A DNA stretch of 64,000 nt from Campylorhamphus procurvoides (Eukaryota > Chordata > Aves > Passeriformes > Dendrocolaptidae). Location: positions 1-64,000 of the forward strand of contig WBMV01004155.1 in NCBI GenBank assembly GCA_013396655.1. The letters are read 5' to 3'. The translations under genes were made by a program, and so were the position numbers. The stretch's first letter is position 1. Each line of letters starts with the position of its first letter. Positions 39,309-51,955 of this stretch are shown in pieces. The notes under the pieces were generated by a model. That model saw nothing but the letters and a program-made list of their open reading frames with translations. It had not been told where the DNA came from and ran no database searches.

Positions 39309-39475
39309 TTGCCCAGAGAAGCTGTGGCTGCCCCAGCCATGGAAATATCCAAGGCCAGGTTGGATGGGGCTTGGAGCAACACAGAACAGTGGAAGGTGTC
39401 CCTGCCATGGCAGGGGGTGGCATGGGTTGAGCTTTGAGGTTCCTTCCAACCCAAACCATGCCCTGATGCTCTGAT
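39309..39475 (+). mobile_element. CR1 LINE 3' fragment
   Basis: It opens at TTGCCCAGAGAAGCTGTGG and carries CCAAGGCCAGGTTGGATGG, GGAAGGTGTCCCTGCCATGG and the terminal CCAAACCATGCCCTGATGCT. It is antisense to ADCY9. Confidence 0.9.
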
Positions 39476-40746
39476 TTTATACTGAATCACCTAAATCCAG
39501 TAGCAAAGACTTCCAGAACACCACTCTGCTTTCCTTACATTTGTGACAGTCACTGGCTGCCCCTAAAGTTGTCTTATTTCAAAAAGGTACAGGCAGGCTC
39601 AGTGTAAATGAAATGCAGGTCCTGAATGGAGTGTTATGTATTTCCCTCACCCAGGCTGTTGTGTTACCATAATGTCCCCAAGACCACATTCAACACACAC
39701 ACAATCACAGTATTTCCACAAATCAATAATTCTGCTGCTCAAACCAACGAGCTCTCTGAAATGACACAATTAGAAATGCAAAGTTTAACAAGTGCCATTT
39801 GCACGCAGAGGATTTAGTGTTTAGAAAGCTGCCCCAAACACTGCTGGGTCATGGTCCAACTCCTGAGCTTACTAAGCAGTGTAAGAATGACCAAATCCTT
39901 TGCTCCAAAGGGGTTAGATAAATAACACACCATCAGCATCACCCCACACTGCAAAGCCTGGTCTGCTGCAGCAGCAGCACAACTCACACTGTTTTATGAC
40001 CATCTTGGCTGCACACTTGGTTATGGCTGATATTAGGCTCATCCAACTCAAATCCTAATCCAAATCCCAAAACACATCTGTAATACAGTTTATTGAAAAC
40101 GCTTTGCAAACACACTGCTGAGGGGGGGAGCCGAGCAGGCAAATATCCTCACTTGGAAAAAACCAAAATCTTCATCTAAATTTTCAGACAATTTCCAACT
40201 TTGTCACCTCCTGAAATCTTGGAAAGAATGAAATGCATAACAGATGTACTCCATTTTAAATATAGCCACATCACGCAGGCGTTTTTTTTTCAGCAAACAC
40301 TGTGCCTGCTCAGAAATGCCTTCCGTATGCTCTGATTCACTCCCATCACGGCCAGAAAACCAGCCCTGGCTCCTGAGCAGCCAAACTGCCTCTGGCCCTG
40401 AGCAGGCACAGCCAGCCAGGCACGGTGCTCATCCCAGGGCTCCATTTCCCAGCCCTCAGGTCCTCAAGTTCCCACCTGGGCTTACCAACAGGTAGGTTTG
40501 ATGAGGCTCCCTCTGGAATGTGGAGAGCTAAGCAAAACTCCGATTAAGAAGTGCCACCCAGTTGATGAATGTGTTGTCATTTGTGCTACAAGAATGAAAC
40601 ATGATTTCCAAGCTGAATAAACACGAGTCAAGCATCTGATTATGGAGAAATAACAGGCTGTGATGAGCACTGGGAGTATTTTCACAGCACAAGTACCCTA
40701 AGAATGCACACAGTTACTGAAATGCTGTATATACACACATACATAT

Positions 40747-41029
40747 GGGGGAAAAGAGACTACTGACAAGGGCATGGAGGGACAGGACAAGGGGGAATGG
40801 CTTCAAACTGCCAGAGGGCAGGGTCAGATGGGATATTTGGGATAAATCCTTCCCTGTGAGGGTGGGCAGGCCCTGGCACAGGGTGCCCAGAGAAGCTGTG
40901 GCTGCCCCTGGATCCCTGGGACTGTCCAAGGCCAGGTTGGAGGAACCTGGTCTAGTGGAAGGTGGAAGGGTTAGGAACAGGATGAGCTTCGAGGTCTCTT
41001 CCAAGCCAAACCATTCTGGGACTCTGTGA
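40747..41029 (+). mobile_element. CR1 LINE 3' fragment
   Basis: It contains the block after GAGAGAGACTA, then CTTCAAACTGCCAGAGGGCA, GGCAGGCCCTGGCACAGG, GCCCAGAGAAGCTGTGG and the end CCAAACCATTCTGGGACTCT. It is antisense to ADCY9 and forms an inverted pair with the next copy 520 bp away. Confidence 0.92.
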
Positions 41030-41549
41030 ACTCAACAGCTTTATGTAACTCAGATTTTTGGACTTATTTGTGGAAAACTGTTGTCAAATATCAAATTAAA
41101 GTATCTGACACAGGTAAGAAAACGTGACTTGAGTGACGACTGGCAGACCTTTGTTTACCTCTGTATCCACAGCAAATTCCAGCAGCAGCAACGTTTCATA
41201 ACCACAGACATACATGTTACTTTAACATCCTCAGCAGAAAAATTCAGTTACTGATCATTATGGATTTCAGAACCTGGGGTGAGGCACGGGGTGTGTGTGC
41301 TTCTCTTAAATGGTTTATTGGAATTATGAAACAACTTACAAGACATTTTCTCATCCTCACGTGGTATTTTTAAGAATGCTCTTGCTTCCAGTTGATGCCA
41401 CATTGCTAAGCAGCAAGTAAAACATTAAATATTATTCATATTGTCTCATTAGTACCTTACAGGTACAAGACAGAGAATCTCTTCCAGAACCTGTACCTTT
41501 GTAGCAACATCAGTTCCAAATAGGGAGTCAGACAGAGACAAACAAGTTC

Positions 41550-42012
41550 ACAGAATCATGGCATGGTTTGGGTTGGAAGGGACCTTGAAGATCATCTCAT
41601 TCCACCCCCTGCCATGGCAGGGACACCTTCCACTAGCTCAGGTTGCTCCAAGACCCGTCCAGCCTGGCCTTGGACACTTTCAGGGATCCAGGAGCAGTCA
41701 CAGCTTCTCTGGGCAACCTGTGCCAGGGCCTGCCCACCCTCACAGCCAAGAATTCCTTCCCAATATCCCACCTAACCCTGCCCTCTGGCAGTTTGAAGCC
41801 ATTCCCCCTTGTCCTGTCACTCCAGGCCCTTATAAATACTCTCTCTCCATCTTTCCTGCAGGCTCCCTTCAGGTCCTGAAGGCCACAATTGGGTCACCCC
41901 AAAGCCTTCTCTTGTCCAGGGTGAACAATCCCAATCCCCTCAGCCTTTCCTCACAGCAGAGCTGCTCCAGCCCTCTGATCATCTTGGTGGCCCCCTCCAG
42001 ACTCGCTCCAAG
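41550..42012 (-). mobile_element. CR1 LINE, 5'-truncated, sense to ADCY9
   Basis: The reverse complement of the same CR1 family. It starts at its 3' end with AGAATCATGGCATGGTTTGG and extends back through CCACCCTCACAGCCAAGAAT and GTGAACAATCCCAATCCCCT to the GGCCCCCTCCAGACTCGCTC block. It is the only intronic CR1 in the gene's own orientation. Confidence 0.93.
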
Positions 42013-43249
42013 TAAGGACCAAGTTTTAAACACTGGAAATGGATGGGAAAGGTTACCAAAGCCTTGGATGGAAGCCCAGCCAGCTCCTGGTGCAGTCAGT
42101 GTCGCGGGGTGTGTGACACAGCAGTCCCCATGTCCCTCCTGGCCCAGCACAGAGCTGGACACACACACAGCACCGCGCTGTCTAAACAAAGGAAGTGCAG
42201 AGCTAATGTTGTACCTGCTCTCCTTGCAGTGAATGCCCTCAGAGGAACATTTCCTCCTGACATCCTGCCTGGGCCAGGGCTCCTGTCAGGCCCTGAGCGT
42301 GGCCAGAGGCTTTATCTGCTGGACACTGGTCCAAGTCGGGCAGAGGTGAGAGACACTCCGTACCTCCAGCACACGCTTCACGTGGCCACCAACCACGAGG
42401 CAAAGGCGGCGACACCGACTCCAGGAACTGCTGCAAACAGCTCTGGAAAGGCTGCCCAGCAGGGTCTCCTGGAAAGGGCACACCAAGAATTAACTCCTAG
42501 GCCATCTATCTACGTCAAACATCAAAGCTGCAAGTTTAAGAACCGAAAGGATTCCATTGCTGACTCAAACATCCTTATTTAGCCAATGAGCACGAAGGAT
42601 TAAGATCAGAAGCACAAGTTTTCCATGTTTCCTGTGTCAAAGTTTCATAGCATGTTTTATTTCAATTATGGACTTCCCTTTTCTTTCTTTTTTTTGTGGG
42701 GTGGGGTGTCTTTTGTCGGGCGTGTTTTTCTTTTGCTTATTGTGCAATTAAACACGGTCAATCAAACTATTCCCATTTTGGCCCTTCAAACATACAAATA
42801 ATTGTTCCTATCAGTAGTACTGTTTATCCATTAGCTTTGCTTTCCACTCTTCCATCTCTGCTTAGAGGAAAAAAAGGAATTTTCCTATCAAAGCCTACAA
42901 ACAAATAACACTAGAAGGAAATGAAGCCTCTATAAACAGAAACAGCTGGGTTTGGATCCTTTGGGCTCTCTTTCTGTGTGGCCCCCTGTGCCCCCCTGCA
43001 GGGGCAGGACCTCAGGTTTAAGGAATCCTGTGCCCAGCAGGAGCTCTGGGAATTCCAGCCCATGAGGACATCCACACAAACAGATCCAACTTCAGCTGAA
43101 GGGAAAAAATAAATAAAATCAAAAGGAAGCAAATTGCTCTTTCACTGGTAGATCATCGAGATGTGACTTTGCCTTTGTGTGCAGAAGGAAAGATCCCATC
43201 ACCAGGCTGGTGGACTTTACTCTGCTAGTTCCTCCACACTCTGCCAATT

Positions 43250-43520
43250 TGGGAGGTTTTATAAATAAGGCTCTTTTATGACAGTAACGTGATTTCTAAA
43301 TTTATCAAGTCATGGTGAAGAGAACCATTTTAGATGTGCAACAAGAGGAACAGTAAGTGCTATCAGTGAAATAAAGACTTGCAATAAACTCGCTGTTATT
43401 TATACGTTTTGCCAAGAATTTCCACAGCAAGTTACTGTAACAACTACAAACTGCAAAAATTTACAGGCAGTCGAGAGGGACATTTTGATCCTGAGGGATG
43501 CAAGCTGAAGAAATACATCT
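43250..43520. promoter_or_regulatory. Candidate conserved noncoding block in intron 1
   Basis: Repeat-free and AT-rich, with GTTATTTATACG, TTATAAATAAGG and CAAGTTACTGTAAC motifs. It is suggested by composition only. Confidence 0.2.
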
Positions 43521-44090
43521 AGAACGTTTTGTCCCTTCCCAAAGAAATTTCAGAACCATGCAAAAAACACCAGTCCCCAAAGTCATATATCTAGTAGGTT
43601 AAAACTAAATCTCAAGGTTGAAACATTTTTGGGAGGGGGGACTGAAAGAGAGTATTAATTTGGGGAAAACCATTTGGATCGGAAGGGCAGTCCAGATTTC
43701 TGGGGCAGTCCAACCCTGACAAATGCCTTCCCAGAACCAGCCAAGTCTGTCCTGCTTCCCAAGACAACCTGTGCCCAAACAGGACCTTTGGGGGAAGGAC
43801 GAGCTTTAACGCCCTGGGACATTCCCATCTCTGCTCCTTTTCCAGCTGCCACTTTATATTTTCACAAATTATTCCTTGCAAGCAAGCAGCTACACTCCCA
43901 AACCCTGCACGGCTCTTCTTTCAATCGAATTCCAACCATTCCCTCCCTCAAAGCTACGAAAGAGCCATCACAATAATGCAAACTTATATAATAGAACCTG
44001 TTAAAATGTGTTAATGAGGCCATATTGACTAGCTGGCTTCTCTGCAAGAGCAACTCCCACTGGAAGTTAAAAATTTAAAGGCTAGGAGAT

Positions 44091-44118
44091 TTTTTCTTTC
44101 CTTCCTTTCTTTTCAAAG
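44091..44118 (+). repeat. Pyrimidine tract
   Basis: A T/C-only run of TTTC/CTTCC units; low-complexity sequence. Confidence 0.6.
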
Positions 44119-47100
44119 GACAGAAATGAGATTGAAAATCATCTAAAAATAGCTGAGAGTTTTCAAGTGTCAGCTGTAACGGAAAGAGGAATGGCTGTGT
44201 CTCCTTACAGAGCCAGAATGGATGGAGGGAGCTGGGGATTCAGGAGCAAGACACACAAACTGCACATGGGAAGAAAGAATCCTAATTTCCTAATTTTAAT
44301 AATAATCCAGGACAACCCACAGCAACTTGAAAGCCAGGGAAATTGCAGTCTGTTTAAAAGGGGTGAGTGCAAATTCTTATCCCCTTTGCCTGCCAGCAGG
44401 AAAAGTGAAGTACATATCATGAAATAACCACCAAAAAAAGTTTTAAACCACCTATTTAAACCATGCAGCCTCCTCCTGACAGAAGATGAATACAAACTAT
44501 GTGCCTTTGACTTTGCTTTGTCTTCTCCATCAATCTTTTTCCCCAAAAAGCCACCATGTCAAGGCTTTTATTAATAGAAAACATTCTCTTGCATTTAATA
44601 GTTCCCCAGCTCTGCAGATGGACTGAGGTAAACAGGAGAAGAGCCCAGATTTGTCATTGGCAGGGTACCCGTGTACATGGCAGCACCAAGATTTGGGGCA
44701 GCCAGGCAGGAATACAGGTGAGAGACTGCAGATGACAAATGCAGCAGAAGCCAAGGTGTCCCTCCAGTGTCACAGCATCCTGGGTTTCAGCACTCACCCT
44801 TCCCATGTTCTGGAATGGAGCTCCACTCTGGCCACGCTCCCTTCAACTCCTGCAGGATGGGAATGTTTTAAGGTCTGCTGAAACTTTCACTCCATAGGGC
44901 TCAAACAGGGCTTGAACAGGCAAGGCTGCAACACTTCACAACCAGGCTGTCAGTACTGCCTTGACTTAATTGTTAATTAGTGTCAGGGCATGACAAATTA
45001 AAGCAGAGCCCACAGTGAAGTGTATGGCCAGGGTCAGGCTCCATCCCCTTCAAAGAACCTCACACAGATTCTAACTATGCTTATAAATTACTTTTCACTG
45101 TGTCCACTGAAATGAGCCTATGATATTAAAACTCAAAGAACTCAAAGCCCCAAAGGCTGTTCAAATTTCCCACCAATAAAATCATGTGGAACTCAACAAA
45201 TCTCCCTCAAAAGCTGGAGAAATGGTGACTTTCCTGTGCAGGTCTGGCAGCAAGCTGAGCAGCACCTGCACACAGACAGTTTTACTTAAAATAAGTTATA
45301 TCATGGCACTGTCAAATATTTGGAAAGCTCAATAATCACTAGGTTTTCCTACAAAGTTCTTTGAAAGACATCTTCACTGGGTAAAGACAAGAATCAGGTT
45401 GAGCAACTATATTCACTATTTACCTCCTTTTCTTCTTGCTATTACATGGTAAAATTACAGATCATGTCAAAATGTTCTATCAGTGCAGAATTAGCTTCTT
45501 CCTGGCAATATGCCTTGATGCAAATTACCTTTATCTGTCACTGTGCACTTTTCATTTTTGAAATGCAGGAGTGAAGTCAACCTGTGTATGACACCTTATT
45601 TTCAGTCTCACACAAAAGATCATGAACCACTATCACAACAAGAAGGGAACGAGTCAGATTATGTAAAGCTGAGAAACTGACTGGCCACTAAAATTTCCTG
45701 CCACTGTCAGCATTTGGAATTGTGTTTGTGAGACAGTGGAAATGCATACACATGCTTCCTTCATTACCACTTACACAAAATGGACATTTGTTCTCTCTGT
45801 TGCTGCCTGAGCATTGGATTAGTCTCAGAACACGTGAAATTCAGAGTTCCAATGTCTGCCATATAAAAAGCCTGTCTCTTAAGGTTTACATTTATGGAAC
45901 ACCATGAAACTAGAGCTTGGATAGAGAGACCTGCACAGCAGCAGGCAAGATGCAAGAAAAGTAGCTTAACACCCCCTATTCATCCCAAAAATGTCACTAA
46001 AGCTGCTCTCAGCCCCAGAGCAAAGCTGAATCCACGCAGAGCTCTGCAGAGCCATCGTGCTGGCACAAGCACAAACCTTTGAGATTTACACTGTGCCCAG
46101 CAGGCTGGGCTCAAAAAGCCAAGGAAAACTTTCATCTGATCTTTCCTCAACCTGTGAACTTCCAGAAGCATGTGACAGCTACAGGTTAGGGTGCACAGGG
46201 CTGGCAAAGCACACAGAGAGAGGGCAGGCAGGGAAGATGTCACTGCCACACAGGGGTGATCATGGTCTCTCTGCAGAGGGGAGCAAGGGAAGAAAAATTC
46301 AATGACTTCTCTCTTCATAACCCTACCCAAGACTTTTGTCTTTTGCTGTGTTCCCTGTAACCCAAACATGAAGCAGCAGCAGAGTATGAAGTCACCAAGC
46401 AGAGCTGTATCCCATGGGAAAAGCATCCCATGGGTCACATCCTGTGAAGAGACTGGCTATTTATGGAGCAAAAGCCTTCAGTATTGAGAAAAATGGTGAC
46501 TTCTCTAAAGAATTCACTACAGAAATGCTTAAAATGAAAGGAAACAGAGAAAGACAACACATCAAGCTGGAGATCTTTGATAAGCTTTATCAGGAATGGC
46601 CACAGGTGAAGTGGTGAGTTTTGGTGCAGTAAGTAAGGGTTGTGAAGGCCACCCTTTCCTGTGCCACCAGGCACAGCTCAGCCAGGTGGGGGACAGCACC
46701 AGGATCCCTTTCCTTTTTATCCATGATGAAATAAGGCACAAAATCAGAGAGAAAAGCATGGCTGTACCATCAAGGGCTTCTACGAGGAGCACAGTGATCC
46801 AGCCATTCCTTGAGGCAAACTGGCCATGGAGATGTCTGGCTGCAGAAAGTTCAGGAATCACTCTGGCAGATCAATGCACATACAGAGGCCCCAAATGAAA
46901 GGTGGTTCTGCTGTGCCATGTTCCATAAACACAGAGACAGCATTCTTGCCCCAACGTGCTTAAGTATTTTGAGCACTCAAAAAACAAGATGCTGGTGACC
47001 CTGGTATTTCTGGAAGAGCTGCAGGCTGGTAAACAGCAATATTGTGACCTCCCAAGCAACAAGAAAGAGAAAGGCAAACAACCAAGAAGAACAGAGCAAA

Positions 47101-50100
47101 ACAAAAATATTTCCATAAGCAGAACTTTTTATATCCCAAGAGGAGATCTCTGTCTCCAGGGCTCAAAAGGGACATATTAACCTGTGCTATGAGACCTCAA
47201 CAGATTAATTTGCTAGGAAGTTCAGCAAGGAAACCAAGGAAGTGAATTGTCTCAAATCCTACAGCAAAATTATTATGGAAGATATAACTGAACTGATGGC
47301 TGGGGTTTATCTGTGTGCCTCAAAAAATCAGCACAATGTGGCTCTCCTGTGCTCCACTCACAGCCAAGGGGCTCAGGTGCTGTGAAAACAGAGGGCCATC
47401 AGAAACAGGCAAAAATATTTTAAGATTTCACTGGTTCGCTCTTCACTGGTTTGTTTTAGACAACATCTACTTAATTCCAAAAACAGAAACAGGAGGGAAC
47501 ACCCCAGGGAACACACATTAAGGAGCTAAGGAAGCAAAGGAGGAAGAATAGATATTCCCATCCTAAGATTTCAGTGAACCACGAGGCAGAGAGAGAAACT
47601 GAGTTCTGCTTAGTCTGCTCCAGTAAACCAGGCAAGCAGCACTTGGGACAACCTGGGCTACAATTCCCAGCAGAGCTCACATTGACTCAGCCTCACAAAG
47701 ATACTCTTGACTGCTGTGGCAGCTCAGGCAATTAAGAGATAATATCCTAGACATACAGCATAAAAAATAGGATATAATTAAGATACCAGAGGTTGAAAGG
47801 AAGCACAGAAGTGAAGTACCGGTAGGGAAACAAAGCTTACGTCTGTTATCTCCCCAGCACTTTTATACTTGAACATATGACATAATTAAACAGCCACAGC
47901 AAACTTCCTCTTCTCTATCACTACTATCAACAGATTCTAAGGGAAAATAGTAAAGCAAAGCTCCCTAGCAGCACCTCCATTCACAGAGCTGAGCAGGTGC
48001 TTGGCAGGGCACAATTAATTAACAAGTGAAATCTCAGTCTCCCCTATTAAATCTCAGAGCTGCTCCCTAACAGAACCCTCCCCTGCAGCAGTGTCAGACA
48101 CCAGCCTGTGGCACTGCTCTTTGATGGGTTTTATCCTTGCCTTTGATTTTTTTTCCCCCCCTCCTGATGGCATTTACCTATCAGCTGAGTAATCTGGCTG
48201 AGGAACAAAGCCCTGAGGAAACAGGGAGAAATGGGCAACTCTGTGGCACCCTCCACGTGCCCCTGAAAGTGCGGGCATGGGAAGGAAAGGAGCTACAAAC
48301 CTGGGAATAAAGGTGGTCATGACAGAGGTGTGCTTGGTTTGCAGCTACAGAGGTTCTGACTTCTACAACTGCATGAGACACTGGAAAGAAGTGGAAGGTA
48401 ATTAGAGTTCCACAACAAAACACAGAAGGGAAATGGGGAAGAAAACAATCCCCAACCCATATTCCTTGTGAAAGTAATTCTTACCACATGCTCTGGCTAC
48501 TTTCACAGCTACGTTTCAGGGTAAGAAGAGACCATAAAATGTCAGTCCAGAGAGCAAGCTTCATCTTTCCTAGACTACAATTCAGTTTGTCCATCTGTAG
48601 AGCCTTGGCTGAAGCAGGAGCTGTGAAAGGCACTCAGAGCTGCAAAATCCAAACTGCTGTACTGAGGAGGCACAGCAGCCTGTGCCCTCTCATGATAAAC
48701 CTAACCAAGGACAGAAGTCTGAGAAACACTATGAAAAAAAAAATCACTCCTGGCATGAGGTATAATTGCTCTACACAGTGCTCTTGTGACCTAGAAAATA
48801 TAAACAAATAAATATGAATATTTAAGAGCAGTACTGTCAGTCCCTACCACTAAGTTCATGTCATTTTGGGATTAATACCAAATACAATGACCAATGCAGC
48901 AAACCCACTGAATTTCATTTGTTGCTACAGTATGGCACTCACTCTCCCTCTGGCTCTAAAGGTACATGGAAGAGACAGAAATATCACAGGGATGTTCCTC
49001 TACAACCTATTCAACCTATTTTCAGCAGAACAGCAAAATTCATCCTGGAGTAACAGTGAGAGCATGTCTGATCCCCATTTTCTTGAAAGTACCCTCCCAC
49101 TGAAATACATCAGAATTAACTGAGTTTGTGTTTTTAGAAGCTGAACAGAAAGCCAAAGCCCAGGGACACACATCTGCTTCAGTCCCATGGCTTGCAGCTC
49201 CCAGTGTCACTGTGGATCTCCCTGCTGCAGCCCCGTTGCCATCTGCCTGGGGACAGCCAGCTCACCAAAAATAAGTTTTTGTGTCACAGCAAAACAAGCA
49301 CCTGCCAGGGGCGAGCAGCTGCCACTGCTGCTGCCACCGCTCTGCAGTGCTGTCCCCACGTCCTTACCCGCTGACCTTTCCACAACCATCCCAGCCTCCT
49401 TCGGGGCTTGTTGCAACAAATACCTCCCTCCTCCATCACAGCACCTGTCTGCGGCTCCTTCGGGTTCTTTCTCTCTGTTTCCCATGCTTACTTCATGAAA
49501 ATGGGTACTTTTATAGACAGCGAGAGCACAGGAGGGTTTGTTACGTATTCCGCTCCCATCTTGATCCATCTGCTCCCCTCTTTGGGCTACAAGCACTGCA
49601 GACAACCGTATCTCTGTGAGACAAAGGCACAGCACTCAAGAGAGACAGCTTTGACAAAAAAGACAATCAAACCCTCAGCGCACACAACCCTCCTGCACGC
49701 GTTTCCAAGCGCTGCCAGAAAGCAGCCAAGGGTTTCACTTCAAAAGGAACATTGCAGAAAAATCCAAATCGGACCCTCACCCAAGGAGAACCAAAGGATC
49801 CCTCCTTTTCCTCTCCAAATGGCAAATTTGCAGTTTCATCCCCAACTCCTCCGAGCTGCAGAAAGGAGAGCATCTGCCAGCTCACTGAGCCACCTGAGTA
49901 ACTTTTTCCAGCCTCACTCTGAACTGTAACAACTTGCCATATCAAACTGCCAAATCTACAGTGCTCATTTCTTTCTGTGAATCCAGCTGTCATTTTTCCC
50001 GAATGCCTTTGCAGTCCCAACTCTCCCCATGCCAGAAAAACCTTTTCACAGATATACATAATTTTGCAAAACACATATGCTCTCTGTATGGCACATGAAG

Positions 50101-50444
50101 TCAATTAACAAGTTTACTTACTGAGTTAAAGGATGACACACAACAGTAAAACAAAAACCTCTCGCCGACAGCAAACACAGGAACCTTCTCATGCCTAGGA
50201 GGTGACTCTCACACGGAGTGCTGAGTTTTAAAGCCTGCTTTGAGTACCCCAGATCTTTCACGCTTATCTCTGTGGCACCTTCGATTCCCTAATTACCGTG
50301 GTGTCTGTGATCACCAGCACGGGGAGTTAAATGCAAAACACGTTCAATTTGCAAGTCAGCAAGCACAAAGCAGGCACTCGGGCAACTACATTTCCTCCTA
50401 GAAGAAAAACGAGCACAAAATAAAAGCACTAAAAGGACGTGTAC

Positions 50445-51955
50445 CTTTTAACTGGTCGGCTACCACGCTCTGACCAACACGCTCGATCACCTTCCCATCC
50501 TCCATTTCATAACGATCATCCAAATATTTGGCAGTAGCTTCTGAAATATGGACCTTCCCGGCCACCCCGAGCTGCTCCATCAGATTGGCCAAATTGACAT
50601 CGTTGGACCACACGTCGAACTTGAACCTCCTCATTCCCAAAATGCCACACAGGACCGTGCCGGTGTGAACGCCGACCCTCATGTTCACCATCTCTTTCTT
50701 CTCCTGGCAGAACTGCTCGATGGCTTTGATCATGCCCAAGCCCATCTCGATGCAGCAGTAGGCGTGATCCGCCCGGGGCTCGGGGCAGCCGGCCACGCAG
50801 TAGTAACAGTCCCCCAAAGTGCTGATCTTCTCACATTTAGTGTCCTCGCACAGACGGTCAAAGCGTCCAAAGAGGTCATTCAGGAGCCCCACCAGAGCGT
50901 GGGCTGATTTGTTGGCGCTCATTTTCGTGAAGCCAACGATGTCTGCGAACAAAATGCTCACTTGCTCTATCTGCTGCATTTTAAAAGGGCGGAATACTAT
51001 GGGGGTTTTCTGGATGGAGGGCTTCTTCTTCCTGTTTTTGGGGCTTGAGGTGGAATGACGTTTGATGGAGTTTTCGCTTTCATCATCCCCCTGCTTCATT
51101 AAGTCATCGGCTATTATTCTTGGCATAACAGAATGAATCATCCTCTCTTTCAAGGCTTTTTCCACTTCCAAATCTTTTCCGTGCATGATGGACTGCCCCA
51201 CTTTCAGGAATGTGCTTCTCGATCTGACTTCGGACATGATAAATAAGTGGATGCCGATGGCATGGATGCAGATGTGCAGGAAGGCTTTACTCAAGAGCTC
51301 CCAGTAAACTGCCCCGGCTCCGAGGGGTGCGAAACAGTTCTCGTCTCGGAAGTGATACCCGAAGGTCTCGAAGAGGACCGAGTAGGACAGTCCCAGGAAC
51401 AAGCTTAAATACAGGGGTAAGTGCATCACCGTGTAAAGCAGCAAGAGCACTTCGATACACATAGAAAAGCTGCCCACTTGAGAAAGACAAGTGTCCGTGA
51501 GACCTGCCGGGGCAGTGCGATTGGCCGTGTCACCACTTCCTGAGACAGGCTTGAGAGCCTGGAACTGCGGAGCGAGGGTCAGGGCGAACACCAGCAGGGT
51601 GAGGAGCAGCGAAGTCCAGACGTAATGGCGGGCGTAGGTCTTGGTGAAAGTGAACACAAAAAAAGCCACACACACCAGGAGGAAGCACAGGGCCGGCACC
51701 ATGAAAACGATCTGCTTCTCTCTCATGTGCACGCCGAAGTAGATGCCCCAGAGCAGGCAGGCCACGCCGATGTAGAAGAGGGCATAGCGGAACCTGCGCT
51801 GGGTCTGCGGGAAGCATCTCTCCATGCAAGCCTCCTCCAGGTTGTTGGAGTCGAACTTGGGGTTCCACCACTTGGACGAGGCCCTCTCGAAGAGCTGCGG
51901 CAGCTTCTTCTGGCGGCGGAGGCCGGAGCCACTGCCAGCGGCACCGCCGGCGCGG
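50445..51955 (-). CDS. ADCY9: ADCY9 coding exon 1 (5' end lost in assembly gap): N-tail end, TM1-6, C1a domain
   Basis: Adenylate cyclase type 9 is a plasma-membrane enzyme that converts ATP to cAMP downstream of Gs-coupled receptors and is largely forskolin-insensitive. The exon reads in one frame from the gap edge to a donor at 50444/50443. From the LRRQKK motif (51919-51921 is its Leu) it aligns residue for residue with human ADCY9 as I remember it, so human number = local number + 72. Six hydrophobic segments lie at local residues about 46-66, 71-92, 99-120, 153-171, 172-189 and 206-230, with an NRT glycosylation sequon near 135. C1a carries FADIVGFT (Asp codon 50941-50943, human 399) and LGDCYYC (Asp codon 50809-50811, human 443), the two metal-binding aspartates. 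The exon ends one base into a Gly codon (phase 1). The frame stays open through the N run only because N encodes no stop. Human has about 72 residues before LRRQKK and only 11 are visible here, so the ATG should lie near 52140. Confidence 0.97.

Larger units (their letters stand above)
13739..50444 (-). other. ADCY9: ADCY9 intron 1 (36.7 kb between coding exons 1 and 2)
   Basis: Its donor is AAAG|GTACAC (weak beyond +3), and its acceptor a good pyrimidine tract ending CAG at 13739. It holds six recognisable CR1 copies, five of them antisense to the gene, a candidate solo LTR, a 58-bp duplication, purine- and pyrimidine-rich tracts (35628-35692, 44091-44118) and a 9-G run at 37045-37053. Stretches not listed separately (about 15.0-21.6, 22.1-30.1, 32.5-35.6, 36-39.3 and 42-50.4 kb) show ordinary intronic sequence with no gene, tRNA or CRISPR-like array that I could recognise. 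Confidence 0.8.

Noticed and set aside
41558..42232. 224-codon open frame on the plus strand
   Set aside because: It mostly runs antisense through a CR1 copy; the CR1 3' region is not coding in this direction.
49408..49929. 173-codon plus-strand open frame near coding exon 1
   Set aside because: It starts at TTG, is intronic to ADCY9 on the other strand, has no recognisable domain, and its composition is not protein-like.
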